Assembly (NCBI GenBank): GCA_003131585.1
Contig: PKVW01000023.1
Span: forward strand, 50,453 to 114,452
Length of the DNA stretch: 64,000 nucleotides
Source: Acidobacteriaceae bacterium
GTDB taxonomy: Bacteria > Acidobacteriota > Terriglobia > Terriglobales > Acidobacteriaceae
Reading direction: 5' to 3'
Shown here in pieces: positions 44,746 through 52,271 of this stretch (the stretch's first letter is position 1; the number at the start of each line of letters is the position of its first letter). The notes beneath the pieces were generated by a model. The model saw nothing but the letters and a program-made list of their open reading frames with translations, ran no database searches and was not told where the DNA came from. A program made the translations under genes and the position numbers.

Positions 44746-45798
44746 TTAAGCCGTGGGCTCGGCCTTCCGGCTTTTGCGTCCGATCATGATAAACAGCGCC
44801 CCATCCGCGCCCCCCGTGAGTAGCATTTCCATCTCGGTCAGCCACCGGGTGAGCTTTGTACCCTTGTCGTGCGGCACGAACAGCTTTTCTTCGTCGGTGA
44901 AGGGGCCGGGGTCAATCTTCGGAATGCTGGACAGGTATTCGAAACCGTTTGACTCATACCAGTTCAGCAGTTCGCTGTAAGTGTGCTTGCTTTCGTGCGG
45001 ATGCTTGTACTGATCGAAGAACCAGGCCCGTTTGCGGTCCTGGTTATAGTTCTTGTTGCGCATATGCGCGTCCAGGAAGCTCAGCTTGTCGGCCGAGGCA
45101 CGGAACAGGAAGCGCTTGAAGTCGGTGGTCAGGCGCCCAATCTTGTTATAGAGCCCGATGATGATAATGCCGTTCGGCTTCACCAGGCGGGCGATGGACT
45201 GGAACGCGCCCAGCGGGTCGGCCGTGTGGTGCAGCACGCCGTTTGACACTACCAAATCGAAGACGGCGGGCTTAAATGCCGGACGGAACAGGTTCATCTG
45301 CGCGAAGCCGGCGTTCTTGATTTTGCAACGCTGGCGAAAACCGTTGGCCAAACGCAGAGAATGCAGGCACATGTCGGAACCGAAGACGCGGCGGTTGTAG
45401 CGCATCCCCAGAAAGTTCGTGAGTTGGCCCGTGCCGCAGCCCACTTCGAGCACCAAAGCGCCTTGGGGAATTTGCTCGTCCAGCAGGCGCGCGAACACAC
45501 CCTTCCCGGCCTTTTCCATCAGCGTCTGTTCCGAGTCGATGTCGTCGTAATTCGGAAACGGATTCTCCTCATAGAAGGCCTTCACGATTTCCGTGACGTC
45601 GCCCTTTTGCTGCGCCGGATCGTGCGGAGCGAACAGCTGTGGAATTCCGCTGTCGACCGGGAAGCTTTTTTCGCAATCCTGGCAATGGATTTTTTCTCCA
45701 TCGTAACGGACTCCGGCACCGCAATACGGACAGGCCAGAACGTCAATTGAGCGTTCAAACAGGGCTTGCGGCGCGGCTTGAGTTGTGAGTGTGGTCAT
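44746..45798 (-). CDS. Class I SAM-dependent methyltransferase with N-terminal zinc-ribbon (Trm112-like) segment
   Basis: 350 aa from the ATG at 45798 (AGAGG six bases upstream, overlapping the carbamoyltransferase stop). Residues 15-50 form a treble-clef/zinc-ribbon (LACPYCGAG ... IHCQDCEKSFPV). The methyltransferase domain has ALVLEVGCGTGQLTNFL (about 112-128), a GSDMC motif II, VVSNGVLHHTADP and IIIGLYN. A C-terminal segment of about 90 residues (YNQDRKRAWFFDQYKHPHE, ELLNWYESNGFEYLSSI) is a pattern seen in methyltransferases neighbouring carbamoyltransferases. It probably methylates a sugar or intermediate made in the locus. It follows carbamoyltransferase A by nine bases. The acceptor is unknown. 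Confidence 0.87.
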   Translation of the reverse strand: MTTLTTQAAPQALFERSIDVLACPYCGAGVRYDGEKIHCQDCEKSFPVDSGIPQLFAPHDPAQQKGDVTEIVKAFYEENPFPNYDDIDSEQTLMEKAGKGVFARLLDEQIPQGALVLEVGCGTGQLTNFLGMRYNRRVFGSDMCLHSLRLANGFRQRCKIKNAGFAQMNLFRPAFKPAVFDLVVSNGVLHHTADPLGAFQSIARLVKPNGIIIIGLYNKIGRLTTDFKRFLFRASADKLSFLDAHMRNKNYNQDRKRAWFFDQYKHPHESKHTYSELLNWYESNGFEYLSSIPKIDPGPFTDEEKLFVPHDKGTKLTRWLTEMEMLLTGGADGALFIMIGRKSRKAEPTA

Positions 45799-45807
45799 TT
45801 GCATCCT

Positions 45808-47592
45808 CTACGCCATCTGCTTGTCAACGATGAAATTGCCCAGAACCAGCGCGTCCATCTCGCTCTTGGAAAAGGTGTTGAAAGCGTTGGCTGGAGTGTT
45901 GACGATGGGCTCGCCCTTCAAGTTGAACGATGTGTTGAGGATGACGGGCACTCCGGTGGCTTGTCCAAAACGCTCAATCAGCTTGTAGTAGCGTGGGCTC
46001 TGCTCTTTGAACACGGTCTGCAGACGTCCCGTACCGTCCACATGGGTGATCGCCGGCAGCGTCGCCTGCTCCTTCTCCCTTACCGGCACTACGAACTGCA
46101 TGTAGCGCGCCGGACACTGATTCACCGCGTTGGGTAACTCAAAATACTTCTCCGCCGCTTCGGCCAGCACCGAGGGTGCGAACGGACGGTAGGGCTCGCG
46201 GAACTTAATCTTCGCATTCACAATATCCTTCATGTTGGGATTGCGCGGGTCGGCGATAATGCTGCGATTCCCCAACGCCCGTGGCCCCCACTCAAACCGG
46301 CCCTGGGACCATCCGATCACCTTGCCGGTGGTCAATTGATCGACCACGCGATCAAGCAATTCGTCCTCGCTACTGAAGTGACTGTGCGGGATGTTGTTCT
46401 CGACCAGGAAGTCGCTGATCTCGCCGTCGGAGTTCTCGCGCCCCCAGTAGGCATGCTGCATGGTGAAGTTCCGGGGCTTCCCGAGCACCGTGTTGTAGGC
46501 CCACAAGGCCGCCCCCAGCGCTCCGCCTCCGTCTCCGGCCGCGGGCTGGATGTACAGTTCGTCGAATCCCGATTCGTTCAGAATCCGGGTATTGGCCACG
46601 CTGTTCAGAGCCACGCCTCCGGCCATGCACAACCGCGTCATGCCGGTCGTCTTCCGCAGATGCTTGGCCATCGTCAGCAGCATTTCTTCCGTGACTTTCT
46701 GGATGCTGGCGGCGATGTCGGCGTAGTGTTGGTTCAGCTTCGACAGTTCTTTCATGTTGCCCGGCGCCGTGCCGAAGTATTGCGGGAATCCCGTGGCTTC
46801 CGTAAAGAACAAGCTCTTCGGCGCTCGCGGCGCACCGAACAAGGCTTCAAACTTGTCGCTGTAGGTCTTATAGGTGGAGTGGTGGAAGCTGAAATAGTCC
46901 ATGTCCAGGGCAAACGATCCATCCTGGTTCTGCTGGATCATCTTCCAGACTTTGTCGACATAGCGCGGCACTCCGTAAGGTGCCATGCCCATCACCTTGT
47001 ACTCGCCTTCGTTGACCTCAAAACCCAGGAACGCGGTAAACGCGCTATACAGCAGGCCGAGCGAGTGCGGAAACTCGATCTGCTTTTGCAACTTGATGTC
47101 GCTGCCCCGCGCCACTCCATACGTCGTGGTCACCCACTCGCCCACTCCATCCACCGTTAGGATGGCCGATTCGTCGAAGGGAGAACACAAGTACGCGCTG
47201 GCGGCATGCGAAAGGTGGTGTTCGGAGAACAGGATCTTCTCCTTGGGCACCCCGATTTCCGTCTGCAGCTTCGTACCCACCCAAAGCTTGTCCGTCATCC
47301 AGGTGATCATGGACTCGCGAAAGACCTTATACGACTTCGGATAGGTCTGCAGCGTCATCATCAGGATGCGGTCGAGCTTGCGAAAAGGCTTCTCAAAGAA
47401 GACCACGTAGTCCAGATCTTCGCCCTGCAAGCCCTCCTGATCCAGGCAGAACTTGATCGCTTTACTGGGAAAGCCGTAGTCGTGCTTGATGCGCGAGAAG
47501 CGCTCTTCTTCCGCGGCGGCCACTAAGGCCCCGTCTTTCAAGAGTACCGCGGCGGCGTCGTGGAAATAGCAGGAAACTCCAAGGATATACAC
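45808..47592 (-). CDS. Carbamoyltransferase (NodU/CmcH family, SxtI-like), copy A
   Basis: 594 aa from the GTG at 47592 with AAGAGG about ten bases upstream; the frame extends to 47709 through an overlapping gene and that extension is rejected. N-terminal Kae1-like domain: GVSCYFHDAAAVLLKDG, AAEEERFSRIKHD, EHHLSHAASAYLCSPFDE (metal-binding His pair) and TVDGVGEW. C-terminal domain: GWSQGRFEWGPRALGNRSII, REPYRPFAPSVL and NTSFNLKGEPIVNTP. It carbamoylates a hydroxyl using carbamoyl phosphate and ATP via carbamoyl-AMP. Its neighbours upstream (74-aa protein, SGNH hydrolase, DUF5989) are the set often found with this family and recall sxtI-K-L of the saxitoxin cluster. Sequence differs clearly from copy B at 17818. 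Confidence 0.92.
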   Translation of the reverse strand: MYILGVSCYFHDAAAVLLKDGALVAAAEEERFSRIKHDYGFPSKAIKFCLDQEGLQGEDLDYVVFFEKPFRKLDRILMMTLQTYPKSYKVFRESMITWMTDKLWVGTKLQTEIGVPKEKILFSEHHLSHAASAYLCSPFDESAILTVDGVGEWVTTTYGVARGSDIKLQKQIEFPHSLGLLYSAFTAFLGFEVNEGEYKVMGMAPYGVPRYVDKVWKMIQQNQDGSFALDMDYFSFHHSTYKTYSDKFEALFGAPRAPKSLFFTEATGFPQYFGTAPGNMKELSKLNQHYADIAASIQKVTEEMLLTMAKHLRKTTGMTRLCMAGGVALNSVANTRILNESGFDELYIQPAAGDGGGALGAALWAYNTVLGKPRNFTMQHAYWGRENSDGEISDFLVENNIPHSHFSSEDELLDRVVDQLTTGKVIGWSQGRFEWGPRALGNRSIIADPRNPNMKDIVNAKIKFREPYRPFAPSVLAEAAEKYFELPNAVNQCPARYMQFVVPVREKEQATLPAITHVDGTGRLQTVFKEQSPRYYKLIERFGQATGVPVILNTSFNLKGEPIVNTPANAFNTFSKSEMDALVLGNFIVDKQMA

Positions 47593-47596
47593 TGTT

Positions 47597-47821
47597 TTAT
47601 TGCCTCTTGGCCTGCTGTAAATCGCAGGCATCATCGGAATGGTCAAGCCATTGAGTTGGCAGACGTTTGATGCGGAGGGGGTCGGAGAACCAGCGCGTTC
47701 CAAGGCCAAAGGGCGCCAGAATAGCGTAGAACACTGTCAGGACAACGCGCGCATTAAAATTGCCGATCTTGTGCGCCAGTTCCTTCCAGGCTTGCCACGC
47801 TCGTTTCAGCAGTTTCCACAT
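47597..47821 (-). CDS. Small conserved carbamoyltransferase-linked protein (SxtK-like)
   Basis: 74 aa; ATG at 47821 has AAGGAAG about ten bases upstream. The start MWKLLKRAWQAWKELAHKIG is amphipathic and basic, followed by NFNARVVLTVFYAILAPFGL, one hydrophobic membrane-type segment, and a RWFSDPLRIKR region, then a polar tail. Its stop is four bases before the GTG of carbamoyltransferase A, a tightly coupled arrangement. Small proteins with ARV/LLT.FY....PFGL and F.DPL motifs occur beside NodU-type carbamoyltransferases (from memory of such loci). Function is unknown; a membrane partner of the enzyme is plausible. Confidence 0.75.
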   Translation of the reverse strand: MWKLLKRAWQAWKELAHKIGNFNARVVLTVFYAILAPFGLGTRWFSDPLRIKRLPTQWLDHSDDACDLQQAKRQ

Positions 47822-47915
47822 ATTTGCAGACTTCCTTTTTCTGAGGATTCTTTAGGTTCGAGCCGCCCTGACTACTGAAGCATACGGCCTCGATCGGTCT
47901 TTCCGCTTCGCCAAC

Positions 47916-49013
47916 TCAGCGAGACGGAACCGGTGTAGTCACCTGGGCTGGGGAGACTGCCCTGGCCGAATTCACCTGCGACTGGGGATTATCGCAAGCG
48001 CTTGTGTAAGCCGGGAGAGTGGAGATGGTTTTGGTCAGTTCGCCCGCGATGATTTGATGTCCGGCCGCGGTCGGATGCGCGGGATCCATGAACATCGCTT
48101 TCTGGTCCCGGGCGCTAATGATCGGAATCATGTTGACGATGGGTACGTGTTCTTTGGCGGCGAAATCGAGCATAGCCTTCTGGAAGGGATGCATGGGCGT
48201 CTCCGGGGTTTGGCCATCGGAACCGAGAAGCAAGAACATCAGCTCCACATGGTGCGACCGGCAAAGCTCCAGGCTCTGCGCCAGGTTCTGGTTGAACTGG
48301 TCCATGTCCAGATTTTCCATGCCCTTCAGCGTGTCCAACGTGCCCGCCATGATCACGTGACGCAGCTTGTAATAGGCGAACTTGCGCAGCAAATCTTCGA
48401 TCAGGAAGTTATAGATGGCGCTGCGGCGGGCAATGGACTTCCACTCCACCCGGCGCAAGAACTTCTGCCGGTCCTCGCCCTGTAACTTCGTGAGCTTTTC
48501 GAAGTTGCTGTTGTAGCTATAGGCCACGATGGCGACATCGGGGCGCAGGGCGTCGTTCTCAACCACTTCCTTCAGCTTTTCGGCGACCAGCGAATTAGGG
48601 TAGGCGTTTACTCCTGCCGATACTACCTGGAAATGCTCGCGCGCGCAGGCACCGTGGTTCAGCGTTTTTTCCACGATGGCGCTGTAGTGCGAGTTGTCGT
48701 CGACGCCCCAGCCCTGCGTCGAGGAATCGCCGAAGGCCATCACGCGAAATTGATCGTCCCGCTTCGCGGTTAGATCGACCCCGTACCGCAAGCCCTGATC
48801 GTTGATCGTTATCGGCAAATGATTGACCACAGTCAGCGTGCGTCCCGGCTCGGGAACCCAAAGCAGCCGCTGATCCGGACGATAAATCGTATAGTGCCCA
48901 TAACCAAACAGACGCAGCATGCCTTCGAAAAGCAGGCAGACCACCAGAAACCACATTGCGGACTTCAAGAATCTGTGCTTCGTAGGACTCGTACTCATTG
49001 GACTCGTACTCAT
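47916..49013 (-). CDS. SGNH/GDSL-family hydrolase, membrane-anchored
   Basis: 365 aa from the ATG at 49013 with GGAG nine bases upstream (a GTG extends the frame five codons). After an MSTSP duplication (perfect 15-bp repeat), a single N-terminal membrane segment (FLKSAMWFLVVCLLFEGML) anchors it, leaving the enzyme outside the membrane. SGNH blocks: FGDSSTQGWGV (block I Ser near residue 98), VSAGVNAYP (block II Gly), VAYSYNSNF (block III Asn), and DPAHPTAAGH (block V Asp/His). Such proteins act as esterases, or as O-acyl-transferases or deacylases on sugars. The sxtL product is a comparable GDSL protein next to a carbamoyltransferase. Here it may remove or transfer acyl groups on the exported product. 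Confidence 0.87.
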   Translation of the reverse strand: MSTSPMSTSPTKHRFLKSAMWFLVVCLLFEGMLRLFGYGHYTIYRPDQRLLWVPEPGRTLTVVNHLPITINDQGLRYGVDLTAKRDDQFRVMAFGDSSTQGWGVDDNSHYSAIVEKTLNHGACAREHFQVVSAGVNAYPNSLVAEKLKEVVENDALRPDVAIVAYSYNSNFEKLTKLQGEDRQKFLRRVEWKSIARRSAIYNFLIEDLLRKFAYYKLRHVIMAGTLDTLKGMENLDMDQFNQNLAQSLELCRSHHVELMFLLLGSDGQTPETPMHPFQKAMLDFAAKEHVPIVNMIPIISARDQKAMFMDPAHPTAAGHQIIAGELTKTISTLPAYTSACDNPQSQVNSARAVSPAQVTTPVPSR

Positions 49014-49014
49014 T
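48985..49014. repeat. Perfect 15-bp tandem duplication at the SGNH hydrolase start
   Basis: 48985-48999 and 49000-49014 are identical (ggactcgtactcatt on the plus strand). They duplicate the start codon region, giving MSTSPMSTSP and therefore two possible start codons, 49013 and 48998. Confidence 0.9.
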
Positions 49015-49130
49015 CGACAAAACTCCACTCGTAGTTTGCCGGACTGTTCCCGGCTCCCGATCCAAGTCGGGGAGGGTTAAGGACCATGGTTCCTAAGGCG
49101 ATGGCCCGATTCGAATCACGCCCCGCCCGT

Positions 49131-49165
49131 GTTGCCCAGCCCCATGTTGCCTAGCCCCATGTTGC
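49131..49165. repeat. 15-bp imperfect tandem repeat between the first two genes of the locus
   Basis: 49131-49145 and 49146-49160 (gttgcccagccccat, one mismatch), with five more matching bases after. It sits in the roughly 180-base gap between the 58-aa gene and the SGNH hydrolase, on no coding sequence. Confidence 0.8.
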
Positions 49166-49196
49166 TCTAAAGGCGGGTTGCCTAAAACCAGCCTGC

Positions 49197-49373
49197 TTAA
49201 AACATAGTGTAGATGAAGGGAGCGAGCGAGGAGCTTTGGGCGACAACGATGAAGGCTCCTAGCAAGAACAGGGTAAAAATGATGGGCAGGATCCACCAGC
49301 GCCGGCCCCCAAAAAAAGAAAATAACTCGCCGGCGGTTCTTAAGTTCCGAGTAGCGGTGCGAACAAGCTTCAT
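49197..49373 (-). CDS. DUF5989-like small membrane protein (58 aa)
   Basis: 58 aa. ATG at 49373 has AGGAG seven bases upstream and the TAA stop is at 49197-49199. The sequence begins MKLVRTATRNLRTAGELFSF and ends with GRRWWILPIIFTLFLLGAF, then VVAQSSSLAPFIYTMF: a basic amphipathic start, one membrane helix, and the Q-S-S-x-x-A-P-F-I-Y-T ending that I recall as characteristic of DUF5989 proteins next to carbamoyltransferase and SGNH genes. It is the first gene of the minus-strand locus. Function is unknown. The strong ribosome site, the family-like sequence and the context support it being real. Confidence 0.85.
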   Translation of the reverse strand: MKLVRTATRNLRTAGELFSFFGGRRWWILPIIFTLFLLGAFIVVAQSSSLAPFIYTMF

Positions 49374-49842
49374 GGACTTTCTCCTGTGGAAATTAATGTT
49401 TCCAGACTCCGGTACACTTCAAACAGGGGATACAGCTCTGCCCTCTGAGTCACATTCCGCGATTACGAAAGGCGAACACCCGGCAACACCAATAGCACTG
49501 CAAAAACAGGTAGTCTCTCAACTTGCTTGATAGTGGCGGAATCACTACGTCTTTTCGCGAATCTTGGGGAGGAGACTACCGAATCAGAATTGGGTCGAGA
49601 TTACGTGGCATCGCAATTTCCTGCAAGAGGTAGGAAGTTAAGAGAACAAAGTCCCTAACGGTGCCCGTGTTGTCGGCTTACACCATCCAACTAGTAGACT
49701 TTATCAGCCCTGCACGCGCCATTCATACTACCCAGTAGTGCCATTTACTTGGAGTCTAATTTCCCATAGGCTGTGGCTCTTTGGCATGTACCCAGTAGCC
49801 TCCCCCGTCGGGTAAGCTCCAGTTCGCACCAGCAAGATTAAT
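49374..49842. promoter_or_regulatory. Divergent intergenic region between the EPS/NRPS locus and the LuxR-type regulator
   Basis: 469 bases without a credible gene. It should contain the promoters of the minus-strand locus (towards 49373) and of the plus-strand regulator (towards 49843). Seen directly: an 18-base motif at 49613-49630 shared (16/18) with 44647-44664, and the decamer tacccagtag at 49729-49738 and again at 49789-49798, exactly 60 bases apart. A weak minus-strand candidate (TTGCAG, 17 bases, TAATCT) overlaps the 18-base motif. No sigma54-type -24/-12 box fits. Confidence 0.5.
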
Positions 49843-50628
49843 ATGGCCCATCTAACACCTATTCTGAATCAAGTCCGGCCCCGGGTTTTGGCCGCGGATA
49901 GTACTTCCATGACCACCCAGTTGCTGGTGGACGCTCTGGGGCGGGATGCTCAATTCCAGATGATCGAGTCGCCGTCCAACCCTTCCGCCATCCTGTCCTT
50001 AGTAAAGAAAGAGAAGCCTCAAGTTGCGGTGATCAGTGCCAAGCTTGGAGAGTCCGGCATGGGAGGCTTCGACCTGGTTCGCGAGATTCGCGTCCAATCG
50101 CCGGGGACGCGCGTCATCGTGTTGCTAGACTCCTCGGAACGCACCTCGGTCATTGAGGCGTTCCGGGCCGGCGCCCAAGGCGTTTTCTGTCGCACCGAAC
50201 CTTTCCGCCTGTTGGCAAAGTGCATCCTGTGTGTTGACAACGGGCAGGTTTGGGCCAGCAGCACAGAATTGCACTTCGTGCTCGAGGCCCTCGCTCAACC
50301 TCCGCTCACGGGCTGCCTGAATATCAATGGCGGGTTGCTTTCAGCGCGGGAGACCGATGTGGTCGGGTGCGTGTCCGAAGGACTTACCAATCGCGAGATC
50401 GCTCAACGTCTGAAGCTGACTGAGCACACCGTCAAGAACTACCTGTTCCGCATTTTCGACAAGCTGGGGGTTTCCAGCCGGGTGGAGGTAGTGCTCTACG
50501 CTTTCCGGAATGGGAACGCACCGCACCCTTCTCCGACTCCTTCTCCCCGCCGGCTCTCGCAATCGGTTGCCGCCGCGCCGCGCGCGACAGGCAAGGTTCC
50601 GGTGACGATGCGCAAGACCGCCACCTAA
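49843..50628 (+). CDS. LuxR-family regulator with atypical receiver domain
   Basis: 261 aa. N-terminal receiver-like domain (about 14-130) but with changed key residues: ADS where DD is usual at the start, VAVISAKLGES where the phosphorylated Asp should lie, and CRTEP where the conserved Lys is expected. The C-terminal LuxR HTH is intact (LLSARETDVVGCVSEGLTNR and HTVKNYLFRIFDKLGVSSRV, about 165-220). A Pro/Ser-rich tail follows. It probably binds DNA without phosphorylation control. It is divergent from the EPS/NRPS locus and so a candidate regulator of it. Ribosome site is weak (GCAAG upstream). Confidence 0.88.
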   Translation: MAHLTPILNQVRPRVLAADSTSMTTQLLVDALGRDAQFQMIESPSNPSAILSLVKKEKPQVAVISAKLGESGMGGFDLVREIRVQSPGTRVIVLLDSSERTSVIEAFRAGAQGVFCRTEPFRLLAKCILCVDNGQVWASSTELHFVLEALAQPPLTGCLNINGGLLSARETDVVGCVSEGLTNREIAQRLKLTEHTVKNYLFRIFDKLGVSSRVEVVLYAFRNGNAPHPSPTPSPRRLSQSVAAAPRATGKVPVTMRKTAT

Positions 50629-50714
50629 ACACCCACCAGAAACATTATCTCTCGGATGTTAGAAGGCGAAGCCTCGCCCCTTTCAGGGCATTCGTCGATG
50701 AGCGGCTGCTGCCG

Positions 50715-52271
50715 TCAGCGGGGCAACCTGAAATTCAGGATAATCTTTGTCTGCGTCTCCACCGCCTGTCCCTTGACCATGCGCGGTTTGAATCGCCACT
50801 GTGCAACCGCGGCAATCGCGGCGTCAGCCAGCAGGCGCTGGCCGCTGAGCAGCGTCACGCCTTGGATTGCGCCATCGCGGCCGATGCGCACATCCAACAC
50901 TACCGGCCCCTGCATCTGCCGCCGCCGGGCCTCCTCGGGATACTCCGGTTCGACGCGATGAAGCAGGCGGCCTTCTGCCACATCCGGTGACAGCTCAACG
51001 ATTCCTGCCCGCTCTACGGCGGACGCTCGTTGCATTTCGGTCCCAGATGTAGTGCTTGCATCGGTCCGTTTTGTACCCGCAGCGTCTGTCGCCTCACCGT
51101 ATTCCACGGAAGGCGGCATGCGAAAAACTTCTTTCCCATTCTCATAAACCAGCAAACTGCCTGCCGGCGGCGATGAGAATGAACCAGTGGCGTGAGCTGC
51201 GCCCGCAGCGGAAGCCACCCTCGCGGATCCGGAAGGCGATGTGCTGGAAGACCCATTCTCGGCAGATTGGTTTCCGGAAGGAAGGGAAGCCGCACCTTGT
51301 GGATCTCCACTGGCCGCCGCTGCGGACTGATTCTCTGTCCCGGTCACGGGAGCGGCGATCGCGGCCGGCGGATGCGCGACGGCCGTAGCCTTTTCTCCGC
51401 CCAGACGCTGACCCACGCGCCCAATCAGCAGCAAGGCAAACGCCAAAACGGTTGCGCCCAGCACCCACGTGATGACATTGATCCCCCGACCGGTGGCAGC
51501 TTCGCTCGCTGGTTGCGGCAACGGTCGGTCCAGCAACTGTCGATCCGGTGAACGTGGATGCGCTTGGGAAGTCGCGACCCGGTTCGCCGCGATAATGTTC
51601 TCCACGATAAAGTTCTTTGCGATTGGGTGCTCGGCCTCTGAAGGTTCCACGGCGGCGGACAACGGCTCCGATGCCCGCCTCAGGTTCTTCAGCACCCGCT
51701 GCGAGAGCGCTTCCAGCGTGCGCTCGTCGCGCTCTCCGAACGCCGCGGGCCGCGATGAAAACACCTCGAAGACGCCCGCCAACTCATCGTTCAGCAGCAG
51801 GGGGAAAATGATCACCGAGCGCACACCGAGATTCCGGCATGCCTCCATATCGGCGCGCGGGTCGGCCTGCGCATCGTCGCAGCGCTGCACTTCCTGCGTC
51901 TTCACGCACGCCCCCGACAGCCCCGTCTCGGTATCCAGCCTCGCTCCCAATTGCGGAGCGCTGTCGCCGGCCCTGGCCCGGCAAATCCACTCCCCGCCGC
52001 GCTTCAGTACGATGGCTGCACCGCCAGCCCCGGTGGCCAGACAGGCTTGCTCCACAATCTCGTTCAGCACAATCTCCAGCGCCAGGTCCGCCGAGAGTTC
52101 CGGCGACACCCGTCCGCCTCCGTGCGCCGCGAATTTCGCCGCTAGTTCCGCAAAATCCGATTCCCTCGCCTCGGCCGCCGCAGGCGAAACCGCGCCGTTC
52201 TCCACCCGCTCCCCGGCCGCAGACAAAGCTGGCTTCGCGGCATCAGACCCGTACATGGGATGGTGCGCCAT
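50715..52271 (-). CDS. GAF domain-membrane segment-TonB C-terminal domain fusion protein
   Basis: 518 aa. Residues 60-190 form a GAF domain (ALEIVLNEIVEQACLATGAG, GLSGACVKTQEVQRCDDAQA, VRSVIIFPLLLNDELAGVFE). One membrane helix lies at about 264-284 (VITWVLGATVLAFALLLIG), then a low-complexity Ala/Ser/Gly linker (about 290-380). The end is a TonB_C domain (HRVEPEYPEEARRRQMQGPV, FKPRM and NFRLPR, about 430-518). The layout implies a cytoplasmic sensor and a periplasmic TonB-like end. No ExbB/ExbD or TonB-dependent receptor is nearby. Start RBS is weak. It converges on the LuxR gene with an 86-base gap. Function is unknown; a TonB-like signalling role is inferred. Confidence 0.85.
   Translation of the reverse strand: MAHHPMYGSDAAKPALSAAGERVENGAVSPAAAEARESDFAELAAKFAAHGGGRVSPELSADLALEIVLNEIVEQACLATGAGGAAIVLKRGGEWICRARAGDSAPQLGARLDTETGLSGACVKTQEVQRCDDAQADPRADMEACRNLGVRSVIIFPLLLNDELAGVFEVFSSRPAAFGERDERTLEALSQRVLKNLRRASEPLSAAVEPSEAEHPIAKNFIVENIIAANRVATSQAHPRSPDRQLLDRPLPQPASEAATGRGINVITWVLGATVLAFALLLIGRVGQRLGGEKATAVAHPPAAIAAPVTGTENQSAAAASGDPQGAASLPSGNQSAENGSSSTSPSGSARVASAAGAAHATGSFSSPPAGSLLVYENGKEVFRMPPSVEYGEATDAAGTKRTDASTTSGTEMQRASAVERAGIVELSPDVAEGRLLHRVEPEYPEEARRRQMQGPVVLDVRIGRDGAIQGVTLLSGQRLLADAAIAAVAQWRFKPRMVKGQAVETQTKIILNFRLPR

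Noticed and set aside
49213..49530. 105-residue plus-strand frame near the divergent region
   Set aside because: It is opposite the 58-aa DUF5989-like gene, has no ribosome site and no recognisable sequence.
49561..49640. Sigma54 promoter suggested by TGGCA and TGC near each other
   Set aside because: The spacing between the GG and GC elements is not the required -24/-12 distance on either strand.
50666..50686. Short hairpin ggcga-agcc-tcgcc after the LuxR-type gene
   Set aside because: Five-base stem followed by a mixed C/T tract; insufficient for a terminator call.
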